The notes beneath the pieces were generated by a model. The model was not told the DNA's origin and ran no database searches. It saw nothing but the letters and a program-made list of their open reading frames with translations. This document shows positions 55,551 through 64,000 of a DNA stretch of 64,000 nucleotides, one piece after another (positions within the stretch are counted from its first letter, which is position 1; every line of letters starts with the position of its first letter). This stretch comes from an uncultured Flavobacteriaceae bacterium (lineage in GTDB: Bacteria > Bacteroidota > Bacteroidia > Flavobacteriales > Flavobacteriaceae). The stretch covers positions 1-64,000 of the forward strand of contig CANMXP010000021.1 of NCBI GenBank assembly GCA_947501845.1, in the 5' to 3' direction. Position numbers and translations under genes: made by a program.

Positions 55551-57152
55551 ATGAAAACAAGATTTAAAATACACAAAACAATTGGGTTGGTAATGCTTTT
55601 TATTCTGGCATTAACATCATGTACTGATGATTTGAATATTACACCCAATGATGATCAAACCGTTTTAAGCGAAGATCTTTTTGAAAATGAAGCTGCTTAT
55701 AAACAAGTTTTGGCAGGTATCTATGCGAATTTAGCACTAACAGGTACAGACGGTGCTGGTAGTTCAAACCTTAAAAATATTGATGCAGGTACCAGTCAAT
55801 TTGGACGTGTGCTATTGTATGTACAAACGCTTTCGGCAGATCAAATGATTTGGTCTTATGAAAATGATCCAGGTACTAGAGAAATTCAAAGAAACATATG
55901 GACTGCACAGAATCCCTTATTATTAGGAATGTTCAGTAGAGCACATTTATCCATAGCGTTAGCAAATAATTTTTTAAGAGAAACTACCGATGCTAAATTA
56001 GATGAAAGAGGTGTATCAACTTCTATAAGAAGCGAAATACCAGCCTATAGAGCTGAAGCGAGATTAATGAGAGCGATGGCATACTACTATATGATGGATC
56101 TTTTTGGAAAAGCAAATTTTGCGACCGAAGATGATGCTATCAATTCTCAACCTGCTGTTGCTAATAGAGCAGAATTGTTCTCTTTTATTGAAACCGAATT
56201 AAAAGACATTGATACCGACTTAGTAAATGCTAAGCAAAATGAGTATGGAAGAGCAGATAAGGCTGTTGCATACATGATTTTAGCTAAAATTTACCTGAAT
56301 GCCGAAGTTTATATAGGCGAAAACAAATATGCTGATTGCCTAAGTTATTGTGAAAAGATAATTAACGGAGGCTACTCTTTGGCAACAGATTACCTTCATA
56401 ATTTTATGGCAGATAATAATACAAATTCTGCTATCAATGAAATTATTTTCCCAATAGTTTCAGATGGTGTAACGACTCAAAATTATGGTCCTACAACGGT
56501 TATGATTAATGGTTCTGTGGGAAGCCTTGAAGTAAACGGTGCCGAAGTTGGTGTTGGTGCTGCAGGATGGGGTGGTGCCTTAAGAGTAAGAAAACAATTT
56601 GTAGATCTTTTTGATGCCTCATTTGCCAATGACGCCAGAAACACGATCATATCTGGGTCAAGACCTAAAGATATCATAGATATTTCAGACAAGGATACAG
56701 GTTACATCATACAAAAATATTCTAATGCAACCTCTTCTGGTCGTTTTGGTGTCGATGAAACCTTTGTTGATACAGATTTCCCTTTATTTAGATTAGCTGA
56801 TGTGTATTTAATGTATGCAGAAGCCCACTTAAGAGGTGGAGGTGGCGATTTAGCAACGGCTGCTGATTATGTAAATGCCTTAAGAACAAGAGCAAACAAT
56901 TCAAATACGATTGCTTCTGGCGATTTAACGTTAGATTTCATATTAGATGAAAGAGCCCGCGAATTACATTGGGAAGCACACAGAAGACAAGATTTAGTTC
57001 GATATGGCAGATTTACTGGCGGTAACTACAATTGGGCTTGGAAAGGGAATGGTAGTAATGGTATTTCATTACCTGCACATTTCGATGTTTATCCAATACC
57101 AACAGGAAGTATAGCTGCAAATCCTAATCTAACCCAAAACCCTGGGTATTAA
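55551..57152 (+). CDS. susD: SusD-like starch-binding outer membrane lipoprotein
   Basis: With the preferred start at 55551 (MKTRFKIHKTIGLVM), 10 bp after the susC stop, it has 533 residues; the frame extends 11 codons into susC. The lipobox is LTSC (about Cys24). SusD/RagB features: NDDQTVLSEDLFENEAAYKQVLAGIYANL, AYRAEARLMRAMAYYYMMDLFGKANF (about 165-190), LDERARELHWEAHRRQDLVRYG, and the C-terminal SIAANPNLTQNPGY. It captures glucan chains at the cell surface for SusC. Confidence 0.94.
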   Translation: MKTRFKIHKTIGLVMLFILALTSCTDDLNITPNDDQTVLSEDLFENEAAYKQVLAGIYANLALTGTDGAGSSNLKNIDAGTSQFGRVLLYVQTLSADQMIWSYENDPGTREIQRNIWTAQNPLLLGMFSRAHLSIALANNFLRETTDAKLDERGVSTSIRSEIPAYRAEARLMRAMAYYYMMDLFGKANFATEDDAINSQPAVANRAELFSFIETELKDIDTDLVNAKQNEYGRADKAVAYMILAKIYLNAEVYIGENKYADCLSYCEKIINGGYSLATDYLHNFMADNNTNSAINEIIFPIVSDGVTTQNYGPTTVMINGSVGSLEVNGAEVGVGAAGWGGALRVRKQFVDLFDASFANDARNTIISGSRPKDIIDISDKDTGYIIQKYSNATSSGRFGVDETFVDTDFPLFRLADVYLMYAEAHLRGGGGDLATAADYVNALRTRANNSNTIASGDLTLDFILDERARELHWEAHRRQDLVRYGRFTGGNYNWAWKGNGSNGISLPAHFDVYPIPTGSIAANPNLTQNPGY

Positions 57153-57167
57153 TAAAAACTAATCAAA

Positions 57168-58298
57168 ATGAAAAATTTGAAAAACATATCAATTTTAATG
57201 CTGGCTGCATTTGTATTTTCACTGTTTAATTCATGCGAAGATACTACAGACACATTTGAAGTTTCAAGTACATCCCCCGTTACATTGTCCGATTTGGTAA
57301 TTAACAGTATAGAATTAGATCCTGTAAACATAAATAATCCAGCCGTTAGTCTTAACTGGACAGAAGCAGATTATGGTCAACCAACAGCCATTAACTATGG
57401 TATTGAGTTTTCTACAGATGAAGCGTTTACAAATCCAGTAATTGGTGCTACCGTTACAGGAAATAACACAGTAACACTTTCGGTAAGTGAATTAAATGCT
57501 GCGGCAGGAAATGTTGGTTTACCTCCATTTGCATGGAATACTCTGTATGCAAGGGTAACGTCTTCTCTTGGTACTCAAAAAGGATTATCTGTAGTATCAA
57601 ACAGTATTAGTTTTAGTATATTTCCTTTCTTCAATTATAAATTTAACGATTTTTATTTAGTAGGAAATGGCGTAGCTCCAGGTTGGAATAACAATGATAA
57701 TAATCCACCTTTATTTCGAGACGCTTCGAATCCTAACCTGTATTATTATACTGGTTTTTTCACCAATTCATCTGGTGCTGATGGCGAAGGGCGATTTAAA
57801 ATACTTGAATCCAGAGGCTTATGGCAACCACAATGGGGTGTAACAGATGATGAAGGTAGTGACGTACTGAAACCTGCTGGCGAAATTGCTGGAAATCCTG
57901 GAACACAAAGTAGCGATCCTGGACGTTTTGGTGTTGCTGCAGATGGCTTTTATGCTTTCACCATAGACTTTTCTAAAAAAACATATACAAATGATGCTTA
58001 CGATGCCTCTGGAGCTATAGATTACACAGGTGTAAGTATAGAAGGTTCTGCAATCACTTCCACAGCTATGACACAGTCTAGTTTTGATGGCCATATCTGG
58101 TATTTAACAAGTGTACGTCTAGTACCAGGAGATTTACAGTTTATAACCAACTTAGGTTCGGTTTGGGGTAGCACAACAGAATTCTCTGGTACAGCTACCG
58201 AAAACGGTGGAAACATTCCCGTAGTTGTTGAAGACGATTACGAAGTCTGGTTTAATGACCTAACAGGACATTATATACTCATACCGTTGAATTTATAA
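57168..58298 (+). CDS. susE: SusE-like outer membrane starch-binding lipoprotein
   Basis: This 376-residue protein has a lipobox NSC (Cys23). An N-terminal Ig-like SusE domain (about 35-155, VINSIELDPVNINNPAVSLNWTEAD) is followed by two carbohydrate-binding modules of the SusE/SusF type (about 160-280, DFYLVGNGVAPGWNNNDNNPPLF and GRFKILESRGLWQPQWG; and about 285-376, ending EVWFNDLTGHYILIPL). Aromatic residues in GLWQPQWG fit a starch-binding platform. It is a surface lipoprotein that retains glucan near SusCD. It is 15 bp after susD, and its architecture is shared with the next gene. Confidence 0.9.
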   Translation: MKNLKNISILMLAAFVFSLFNSCEDTTDTFEVSSTSPVTLSDLVINSIELDPVNINNPAVSLNWTEADYGQPTAINYGIEFSTDEAFTNPVIGATVTGNNTVTLSVSELNAAAGNVGLPPFAWNTLYARVTSSLGTQKGLSVVSNSISFSIFPFFNYKFNDFYLVGNGVAPGWNNNDNNPPLFRDASNPNLYYYTGFFTNSSGADGEGRFKILESRGLWQPQWGVTDDEGSDVLKPAGEIAGNPGTQSSDPGRFGVAADGFYAFTIDFSKKTYTNDAYDASGAIDYTGVSIEGSAITSTAMTQSSFDGHIWYLTSVRLVPGDLQFITNLGSVWGSTTEFSGTATENGGNIPVVVEDDYEVWFNDLTGHYILIPLNL

Positions 58299-58315
58299 TC
58301 ATTAAAAAAATAGAT

Positions 58316-59767
58316 ATGAATTTATATATTAAAAAATTAGGCTTCCTTTTACTTTCATTGGCGTTTGTTTTTACTGCTTGTGAAACTGAAGAAAGTATTG
58401 AGATAACGTCTCCAGAACCAGCCTTTGTTTTACAACAACCTGGTATAAGTAATGTGTTCTTAAATTTTGGAACACCTTCAAACGCAGCTATTACCATGTC
58501 ATGGAATGATGGAGTGACTGGTAGTTCTTCTTATGATGTTGAAATGTCATTGGATGCTGACTTTCCTTCAGCAGTAAACTTAGGGAACGTAAGCGCAAAC
58601 TCGTTTACTATCAGCGTCGAGGAGTTAAATAATGCTATAAGAAATGCAGGAGCTTCAACTTTTAGAGATGTTGCAATATATGTAAGAGTTAATGCTGATG
58701 GAATCACTAGTAATGCGGTACAATATTTAGTAACTACTTACCCAAATGAAACACCTCAAATATCAAATCCTTTAAATAATGATGCCTTTGTTTTATCATT
58801 AACAACCCTAAACGAAATAGTTATGACTGTGGAGTGGACAGATCCTGTTTTATCTTCTTCATTAGGAATTGATATTATATATACAATTGAAGCTGCAACT
58901 GTTGGAACTGATTTTGCCGCTCCTGTAACAGTGGGGACATCAACGAACGGAACTTCTATTACCTCAACACACGGTGATTTAAATGCAGTTGCTATTGGTA
59001 TTGGATTAACTCCAGATATAGCAGGTGATATGGATTTGAGAATTGTTTCTAGAAATACCAATTCAAATGGAAATACATTAGAACGTCCTTCTGAAGCTAT
59101 TACTGTTTCTGTTACACCTTATAATGTATCTTTCCCATTCCTTTATATGGTTGGAGATGCTACAACACCTGGTTGGGATAACAATAATAATAACACACCA
59201 ATATTCAGAGACCAAGACGTGCCAAATAATTACTTCTTTACTGGATATTTTGGTGCAGGTGCATTCAAGTTATTGGAAATTAAAGGGCAATGGCAACCAC
59301 AATGGGGTACCAATGATGGTTCTACACTAGCTGTAAATCCTGGAGGAGGTTCAGACCCAGGCACCTTTAACGTTGCTACAGCAGGTTACTATACTTATAA
59401 TTTAACAACAGTTGGTGAATCTGGTAGTTTTACAGTAACACCTTATGATGCATCAGGAGCAACAACCTATGCTACTATTGGTGTTATAGGTGATTCTACA
59501 CCTGGTGGCTGGGGAACTGATACAGATATGGCTCAAGACCCTAATAACCCACACCTATGGTTTATTAATGGTATTAGTTTAACTGCCAATCAATTGAAAT
59601 TTAGAGCTGATGATGATTGGGCAGATAACTGGGGAGATAGTGGAAGTAGTCAAACTTATGGTATTTCACAATATGGGTCACTAGATAACTTCAGTATTCC
59701 TGAAGCTGGAGTCTATGATATATGGTTCAATGATTTGGACAGAAGTTACTTAATTATTAAACAATAA
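58316..59767 (+). CDS. susF: SusF/SusE-like outer membrane starch-binding lipoprotein
   Basis: This 483-residue lipoprotein (Cys22 in FTAC) has two Ig-like SusE domains (about 35-135, NAAITMSWNDGVTGSSSYDVEMS; about 140-260, MTVEWTDPVLSSSLGIDI) and two C-terminal binding modules (about 270-380, LYMVGDATTPGWDNNNNNTPIFRD and KGQWQPQWG; about 385-483, IGVIGDSTPGGWGTDTDMAQDP and LKFRADDDWADNWGD). It is a paralogue of the preceding SusE-like gene with one extra Ig domain. A strong terminator follows, ending the susCDEF unit. Confidence 0.88.
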   Translation: MNLYIKKLGFLLLSLAFVFTACETEESIEITSPEPAFVLQQPGISNVFLNFGTPSNAAITMSWNDGVTGSSSYDVEMSLDADFPSAVNLGNVSANSFTISVEELNNAIRNAGASTFRDVAIYVRVNADGITSNAVQYLVTTYPNETPQISNPLNNDAFVLSLTTLNEIVMTVEWTDPVLSSSLGIDIIYTIEAATVGTDFAAPVTVGTSTNGTSITSTHGDLNAVAIGIGLTPDIAGDMDLRIVSRNTNSNGNTLERPSEAITVSVTPYNVSFPFLYMVGDATTPGWDNNNNNTPIFRDQDVPNNYFFTGYFGAGAFKLLEIKGQWQPQWGTNDGSTLAVNPGGGSDPGTFNVATAGYYTYNLTTVGESGSFTVTPYDASGATTYATIGVIGDSTPGGWGTDTDMAQDPNNPHLWFINGISLTANQLKFRADDDWADNWGDSGSSQTYGISQYGSLDNFSIPEAGVYDIWFNDLDRSYLIIKQ

Positions 59768-59786
59768 TAATTTTAAGTTGTTGATT

Positions 59787-59816
59787 AAAAAGGCTGATAT
59801 ACATCAGCCTTTTTTG
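59787..59816 (+). terminator. Intrinsic terminator of the susCDEF operon
   Basis: AAAAAGGCTGAT (59787-59798), loop ATAC and ATCAGCCTTTTT (59803-59814) form a perfect 12-bp stem ending in T's, 19 bp after the susF stop. The next amylase gene begins only about 20 bp further on and so may rely on read-through or a hidden promoter. Confidence 0.85.
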
Positions 59817-59836
59817 TAAAATTAATTTAGTAAGCC

Positions 59837-62758
59837 ATGAAAAAAATCACATTTTTAATATTATTATTTACCATCGTTAGCTATAGTCAAGTCACTATAA
59901 GCCCTAACTTAAATGATCTTAATCAGCAAATCACTATTACTGTAGATGCTAATAGTATCGCTACAAACTGCAACGGTTTCAGTACCCCATCCAAAGTATA
60001 TATACACTCTGGAGTTGGAGATAATTCAAATGCTTTTGGAATACAAACCATTGGTAATTGGGGACAAGATGATGGCGTTGGCCAAATGACATCAAATGGA
60101 GATGGTACTTGGAGCATTACTTTTGTTCCATCCACTTATTATAGCCTTTCTGCTATGGAACAAGCAAATGTGACTCAAATGGGAATGGTTTTCAGAAATG
60201 AGACTGGAAATCAAGAGCTAAAAGATAATAACTGTGCAGATTTTATTTTTCCTGTGGGCGCTTTTCAATTATCGTTAACAGCGCCTTCAAACAATCAAAC
60301 TATTTTATCTTCAGGCTCAAATCTAAGTATAACTGCTACTAATACTGGCGGAAATGCAAACTATATTTTGAAGGCCAATGGTGCAACCATAAATTCCCAG
60401 TCTAGTATATCGTCATATTCGTATACCGATATGAATATCACAACAAACAAAAACTATGTGCTAGAAGCAACTGCAAATGGCATAACCAAAACCGAAACAT
60501 TCTCTGTTTTAATTGATCCTGGAAGTGACTCTAGCGTGATGCCACAAACTTACATGGACGGTATTAATTACGATGAAAACGACCCCACAAAAGCCACATT
60601 GGTTCTATATGCCGAAGGAAAAGATTTCGTTTACGTAGCTGGAAGTTTTAACAATTGGCAACCAGATGCTTCGTATGCTATGAAGCGAGACCCATCAAGA
60701 GATAACAAGTTTTGGATCACATTAACGGGCTTGACTTCTGGGCAAATAGAAACATTTCAATACTGGGTAGTGGATAAAACACCTATTGTCAACTCCCCTG
60801 CTTTAGTTAAAACAGCCGATCCATATTCAACTTTAGTCTTATCCCCATTTGATGATCCCTCAATTCCATCTTCAACATATCCTAATCTACCCTCCTATCC
60901 ATCTGGTCAAGAACGTGAAGTTAGCATTTTACAAACGGGTAAAACACCATACAACTGGCAGGTTACCAATTTCTCAAAACCAAAAAAGGAAGATTTGGTA
61001 ATTTATGAAGTATTAATTCGAGATTTTGATGCCGATAGAAATTTTCAAGACATTATTGACAAAATAAGTTATTTTAAAAATCTAAATATCAATGCTATAG
61101 AACTAATGCCTATTATGGAATTTGAAGGCAATGAAAGTTGGGGATACAATACGGCATTTCATATGGCTTTAGATAAATTTTATGGCACCGAAGACAAGTT
61201 TAAAGAACTTGTTGATGTGTGTCATCAAAATGGCATTGCTATTATATTAGATGTGGCATTAAATCATGCTTTTGGCAGAAATCCCATGGTCCGTATGTGG
61301 ATGAATGACCCTGATAATGATGGCTGGGGAGAACCTAGCTCAGAAAACCCATATTTTAACCAAACAGCAAAGCATTCCTATAATGTTGGATCAGATTTTA
61401 ACCATTCAAATGCATTCACAAAAGTGTATACAAAACGTGTTGTTAAACATTGGATTGAAGAATTTAAAATTGATGGATTCCGTTGGGATTTAACCAAAGG
61501 CTTTACACAAAACTGTTCTTCTGGAGACGAAAACTGCACGAATAGCTACCAAGCCGATCGTGTGGCTATTTTAAAAGACTATGCAGACTATTCGTGGAGT
61601 TTAGACGAAACCCATTATGTTATTTTTGAACATCTAGGCAGTGATAATGAAGAAAAAGAATGGGCTAATTACAGACTAGGCGATCCTACTCCCAAAGGCA
61701 TTATGATGTGGGGAAAAATGACAGATCCGTATAACCAACTTACTATGGGATATTCTAGTAATTCCAATATAAGTAGAATGGGGCATAAAGCACGTACAGG
61801 GTTTACTGACAAACGCTTGTTAGGCTATGCCGAAAGCCATGATGAATTAAGAATTATGGAAAAGAATTGGCGCTTTGGAAACAGCAGTGGTGGTTATGAT
61901 ACAAAAGACATAAACACAGGTCTATCAAGAATTCCTGCACTTGGAGCTGTGTCCTTAACCATTCCTGGTCCGAAAATGATATGGCATTTTGGTGAGCTCG
62001 GTATGGAAAACTCCATTTTTACTTGCAGTAATGGAAGTTTAAATTTACCAGACGATGCCCCACCTAATGGAGACAATGGTTCGCCTTCTGGAGACTGTAA
62101 ACTAGATACAAAACCACAACCGCAATGGACAAATAATTGGCTCAATGATGCTAATAGAAGTCCAATTTATGAAGCTTGGTCTAGAATTAATGATTTAAAA
62201 ATTAATGAACCTGTTTTTGAAGGCGATTACAATATTACTTCAGGAAATTTAACCCCTAGAATTAGTATTTTCACTGGAAATGAAAATACTTCAAGCTCCG
62301 AATTAAAAAATGTGATTATTATAGCCAATTTTGAATTGACTAATACAAACGTAAATCCAAATTTCCCTTACGGAGGTACTTGGTACGATTTGATGGATAC
62401 GTCTAATAATCCTGCAACTATTTCTGGTACTACAACCTCAATAAACTTAGCCCCTGGAGAATATAAAATTTATGGAAATCAAGCGGCATCGCTATCCACT
62501 AAGTATCTAGAGAATCCCAATTTTATTAAAATATATCCAAACCCAACAAAGAACTCTTTTTCTATAAATACTGATCTTAATTCAGTTTCAATTTTCGACT
62601 TAAGAGGCCACTTGGTAAAAACATTTAAAGGACATTTTCAAAGCGGGCACAGTTTTGATATAACAAACTTATCGAGCAGTATTTACATCATAAAAGCCAC
62701 AAATAATTTAGGCAAAACAAATTCTGAAAAGCTTGTGAAAATTGGACAATCATTTTAG
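59837..62758 (+). CDS. Secreted multidomain GH13 amylase with T9SS sorting tail
   Basis: This 973-residue extracellular enzyme has a signal peptide to about 18 (VSYSQ). Two N-terminal beta domains follow: about 20-150 with ITITVDANS and IQTIGNWGQDDGVGQM, and about 150-230, Ig-like. A CBM48-like module is at about 245-335 (DFVYVAGSFNNWQPDASYAMKRD), and the GH13 barrel at about 390-800: ELMPIMEFEGNESWGYN, DVALNHAFGRNP (region I), KIDGFRWDLTKGF (region II, nucleophile Asp about 550), YVIFEHLG (region III, Glu about 595) and YAESHDELR (region IV). The last 75 residues are a type A T9SS sorting domain (IYPNPTKNSFSINTD). It would open long glucan chains outside the cell. Confidence 0.92.
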   Translation: MKKITFLILLFTIVSYSQVTISPNLNDLNQQITITVDANSIATNCNGFSTPSKVYIHSGVGDNSNAFGIQTIGNWGQDDGVGQMTSNGDGTWSITFVPSTYYSLSAMEQANVTQMGMVFRNETGNQELKDNNCADFIFPVGAFQLSLTAPSNNQTILSSGSNLSITATNTGGNANYILKANGATINSQSSISSYSYTDMNITTNKNYVLEATANGITKTETFSVLIDPGSDSSVMPQTYMDGINYDENDPTKATLVLYAEGKDFVYVAGSFNNWQPDASYAMKRDPSRDNKFWITLTGLTSGQIETFQYWVVDKTPIVNSPALVKTADPYSTLVLSPFDDPSIPSSTYPNLPSYPSGQEREVSILQTGKTPYNWQVTNFSKPKKEDLVIYEVLIRDFDADRNFQDIIDKISYFKNLNINAIELMPIMEFEGNESWGYNTAFHMALDKFYGTEDKFKELVDVCHQNGIAIILDVALNHAFGRNPMVRMWMNDPDNDGWGEPSSENPYFNQTAKHSYNVGSDFNHSNAFTKVYTKRVVKHWIEEFKIDGFRWDLTKGFTQNCSSGDENCTNSYQADRVAILKDYADYSWSLDETHYVIFEHLGSDNEEKEWANYRLGDPTPKGIMMWGKMTDPYNQLTMGYSSNSNISRMGHKARTGFTDKRLLGYAESHDELRIMEKNWRFGNSSGGYDTKDINTGLSRIPALGAVSLTIPGPKMIWHFGELGMENSIFTCSNGSLNLPDDAPPNGDNGSPSGDCKLDTKPQPQWTNNWLNDANRSPIYEAWSRINDLKINEPVFEGDYNITSGNLTPRISIFTGNENTSSSELKNVIIIANFELTNTNVNPNFPYGGTWYDLMDTSNNPATISGTTTSINLAPGEYKIYGNQAASLSTKYLENPNFIKIYPNPTKNSFSINTDLNSVSIFDLRGHLVKTFKGHFQSGHSFDITNLSSSIYIIKATNNLGKTNSEKLVKIGQSF

Positions 62759-62811
62759 GGGATTCAATTAGTTTTTGTGTTTTGTATTTATTTTCAACAT
62801 ATTAATACACA

Positions 62812-62881
62812 TGTCTGGAGCGCAGTCGGAGTCCTTAGGGGAAAGGGGCATATAAATTATCTTTCGGCTGCACTACAGACA
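62812..62881. repeat. REP-like palindromic element
   Basis: TGTCTGGAGCGCAGTCGGAG (62812-62831) and CTTTCGGCTGCACTACAGACA-type sequence (62861-62881) form a long imperfect inverted repeat closed by the outer TGTCTG/CAGACA. GAGCGCAGTCGAAG-like palindromes recur between genes in Flavobacteriaceae. It separates two convergent genes and may act as a bidirectional terminator. Confidence 0.6.
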
Positions 62882-62922
62882 CATTACATGTAGGTGTTAA
62901 GTACAGTGAACAAAAATTAATT

Positions 62923-63765
62923 TTAAATAAATTGAATAAAAACTATAATTGGTAGATGATCTGAAGGATATTTGCAATCTTTAGAATCACTTAAAACTCC
63001 ATATTTTTTTATACTGATGTTTTGCTTACTTACAAAAATATAATCAATTCTTCGAGTTACAGGTTTTTCGAAATGAAAACCGTTGTATGTACCTGATGGA
63101 CCAAACGGTTTAGTTTCTGAAACATCTTTAGCATCAAAAAGATTATTTTTCAGGATTTGAATATGCTCTGTTTCAGACTCTAAATTAAAATCACCCATCA
63201 AAACCACTGGTAGATTTTCTCTATTTAAGATATCCATTTTTTTCAAAATTAATTTAGGACTTTCCATTCTAGCCACCTTTCCTACATGATCAAAATGTGT
63301 GTTGAATACCCAAAATCGTTGCTTTGTTTTTCTGTTCTCCAATAAAGCATAAGTGCAAATACGATTGCAAACCGCATCCCAGCCCATAGATACCTCATCT
63401 GGTGTTTCAGATAACCAAAACGTGTTACTTTCTAAAACTTTGAATAGATCTACTTTATAGAATATAGCAGAATATTCCCCTTCATCTTTCCCATCATCTC
63501 GCCCTACTCCAATAAAATTATAATTTTCAAGAATACCATCTAAATACTGCATTTGATTAGGCAAAGCTTCCTGTACACCAAAAATGTCTGGTTCGTAGAA
63601 ATTAATTTGACTTACAATTAAACCCCTACGGTTATCCCAGCTATTAGGGCCAACTTTTGGGTGATCTAGTTTGATGTTATAGGTCATCACTTTTGTTTCT
63701 TCCTGCCCAGTTACAACTCCTAAACACAAGAGACATAATAACATAAAACAAATTATTTTTTTCAT
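62923..63765 (-). CDS. Endonuclease/exonuclease/phosphatase family secreted protein
   Basis: This 280-residue protein has a signal peptide to about 20 (VVTGQ), so it acts in the periplasm or outside. The EEP fold signatures are complete: MTYNIKLD (about 27), FGVQEALPNQ (metal Glu about 65), FNTHFDHVG (about 153-160), VVLMGDFNLE (about 188-197), RRIDYIFVS (about 238) and SDHLPIIV (catalytic His about 270). Family members hydrolyse phosphodiesters or phosphomonoesters (DNA, sphingomyelin, inositol phosphates). It starts 5 bp after the stop of a GH97 gene and is probably co-transcribed with it. Its role in glycan use is unclear. Confidence 0.9.
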   Translation of the reverse strand: MKKIICFMLLCLLCLGVVTGQEETKVMTYNIKLDHPKVGPNSWDNRRGLIVSQINFYEPDIFGVQEALPNQMQYLDGILENYNFIGVGRDDGKDEGEYSAIFYKVDLFKVLESNTFWLSETPDEVSMGWDAVCNRICTYALLENRKTKQRFWVFNTHFDHVGKVARMESPKLILKKMDILNRENLPVVLMGDFNLESETEHIQILKNNLFDAKDVSETKPFGPSGTYNGFHFEKPVTRRIDYIFVSKQNISIKKYGVLSDSKDCKYPSDHLPIIVFIQFI

Positions 63766-63770
63766 ATACT

Positions 63771-64000
63771 TTATTCTTTAGGTATTATAGAAATAGCACA
63801 TCCCCCGCCCGCAGCTAAATCTAACTCAAGTACGGTTTTACTATCCACTTCTTTTTCTTCAATTTGATAAGCTTCGGAGTTACTTAAATAATGTGCATCT
63901 GGGGCGTCTTTATATAATTTTGCGATATACGTTCTATCTGGATCTAAAAAATCAAGGTTTACTTTTAAAGTTCTGCTATTTTCATCCGTAATTGTTCCCA
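63771..64000 (-). CDS. GH97 family glycosidase, C-terminal part, 5' end outside window
   Basis: The last 76 codons of a minus-strand gene are visible, with stop TAA at 63771-63773. The residues align well with the C-terminal beta domain of the GH97 enzyme at 44448: TLKVNLDFLDPDRTYIAKLYKDAPDAHYL against [28 protein letters not shown], and the ending AAGGGCAISIIPKE against [14 protein letters not shown]. It is therefore a second GH97 paralogue. Catalytic residues lie outside the window, so inverting or retaining type cannot be told. It is 5 bp upstream of the EEP-family gene. Confidence 0.85.
   Translation of the reverse strand, partial: GTITDENSRTLKVNLDFLDPDRTYIAKLYKDAPDAHYLSNSEAYQIEEKEVDSKTVLELDLAAGGGCAISIIPKE

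Overview
The window is AT-rich DNA from a Bacteroidota genome, most likely a marine or plant-associated member of the Flavobacteriaceae. The evidence is two SusC/SusD pairs, a FecR/ECF sigma pair, SusE/SusF proteins, a Por (type IX) secretion tail, TAnnTTTG-type -7 boxes and many SPII lipoproteins. It is mainly a carbohydrate-utilisation region, with housekeeping genes and a small accessory island in between. I see no rRNA, tRNA, CRISPR array, intact transposase or replication origin.

Region 1 (1-12034) is a polysaccharide utilization locus (PUL) that runs off the left edge. On the minus strand, in order, it has a FecR anti-sigma factor, a SusC with an STN signalling domain, a SusD, a 1141-residue FG-GAP/ASPIC-UnbV lipoprotein and a GH35-like beta-galactosidase cut by the window edge. 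A divergent ECF sigma factor sits upstream, so control is probably by trans-envelope signalling.

Region 2 (12097-16417) holds a universal stress protein, oxygen-independent HemN with an FNR/CRP-like box at its promoter, a YceI-like lipoprotein and a sterol-desaturase-family membrane enzyme.

Region 3 (16497-21006) is an accessory stretch of small minus-strand genes: a TPR protein, a Cys-rich orphan, a membrane remnant, a DUF4303-like protein and a GIY-YIG protein. A 24-bp palindrome-containing repeat occurs three times here, along with hairpins and a C-terminal gene fragment.

Region 4 (21134-26204) has TIGR00266/AIM24, DUF4442, DUF4870, and a PadR-PspC-GIN-domain cluster that looks like an envelope-stress module.

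Region 5 (26299-39278) looks like an oxidative sugar or sugar-acid locus. A five-gene operon encodes an MFS porter, an RraA-like aldolase, a two-subunit UxaA/SuyAB-type lyase and an SDR dehydrogenase. It is flanked by two paralogous AraC regulators, a mutarotase-like lipoprotein, a quinoprotein/cytochrome c/DUF1080 fusion and a ThuA protein with two lectin-like N-terminal domains. This is the least conventional part of the window.

Region 6 (39338-64000) is a complete alpha-glucan (starch/glycogen/maltodextrin) locus. The minus-strand operon encodes an MFS transporter, beta-phosphoglucomutase, GH65 phosphorylase, GH97 and three GH13 enzymes. A LacI regulator is transcribed divergently from susC-susD-susE-susF and a T9SS-secreted GH13. 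Glucans would be cut at the surface, bound by SusD/E/F, imported by SusC, trimmed in the periplasm by the lipoprotein amylases and GH97, taken up by the MFS carrier, and phosphorolysed by GH65 plus PgmB to glucose and glucose-6-phosphate. A perfect LacI-type operator lies in the lacI-susC gap. A second GH97 begins beyond the right edge.
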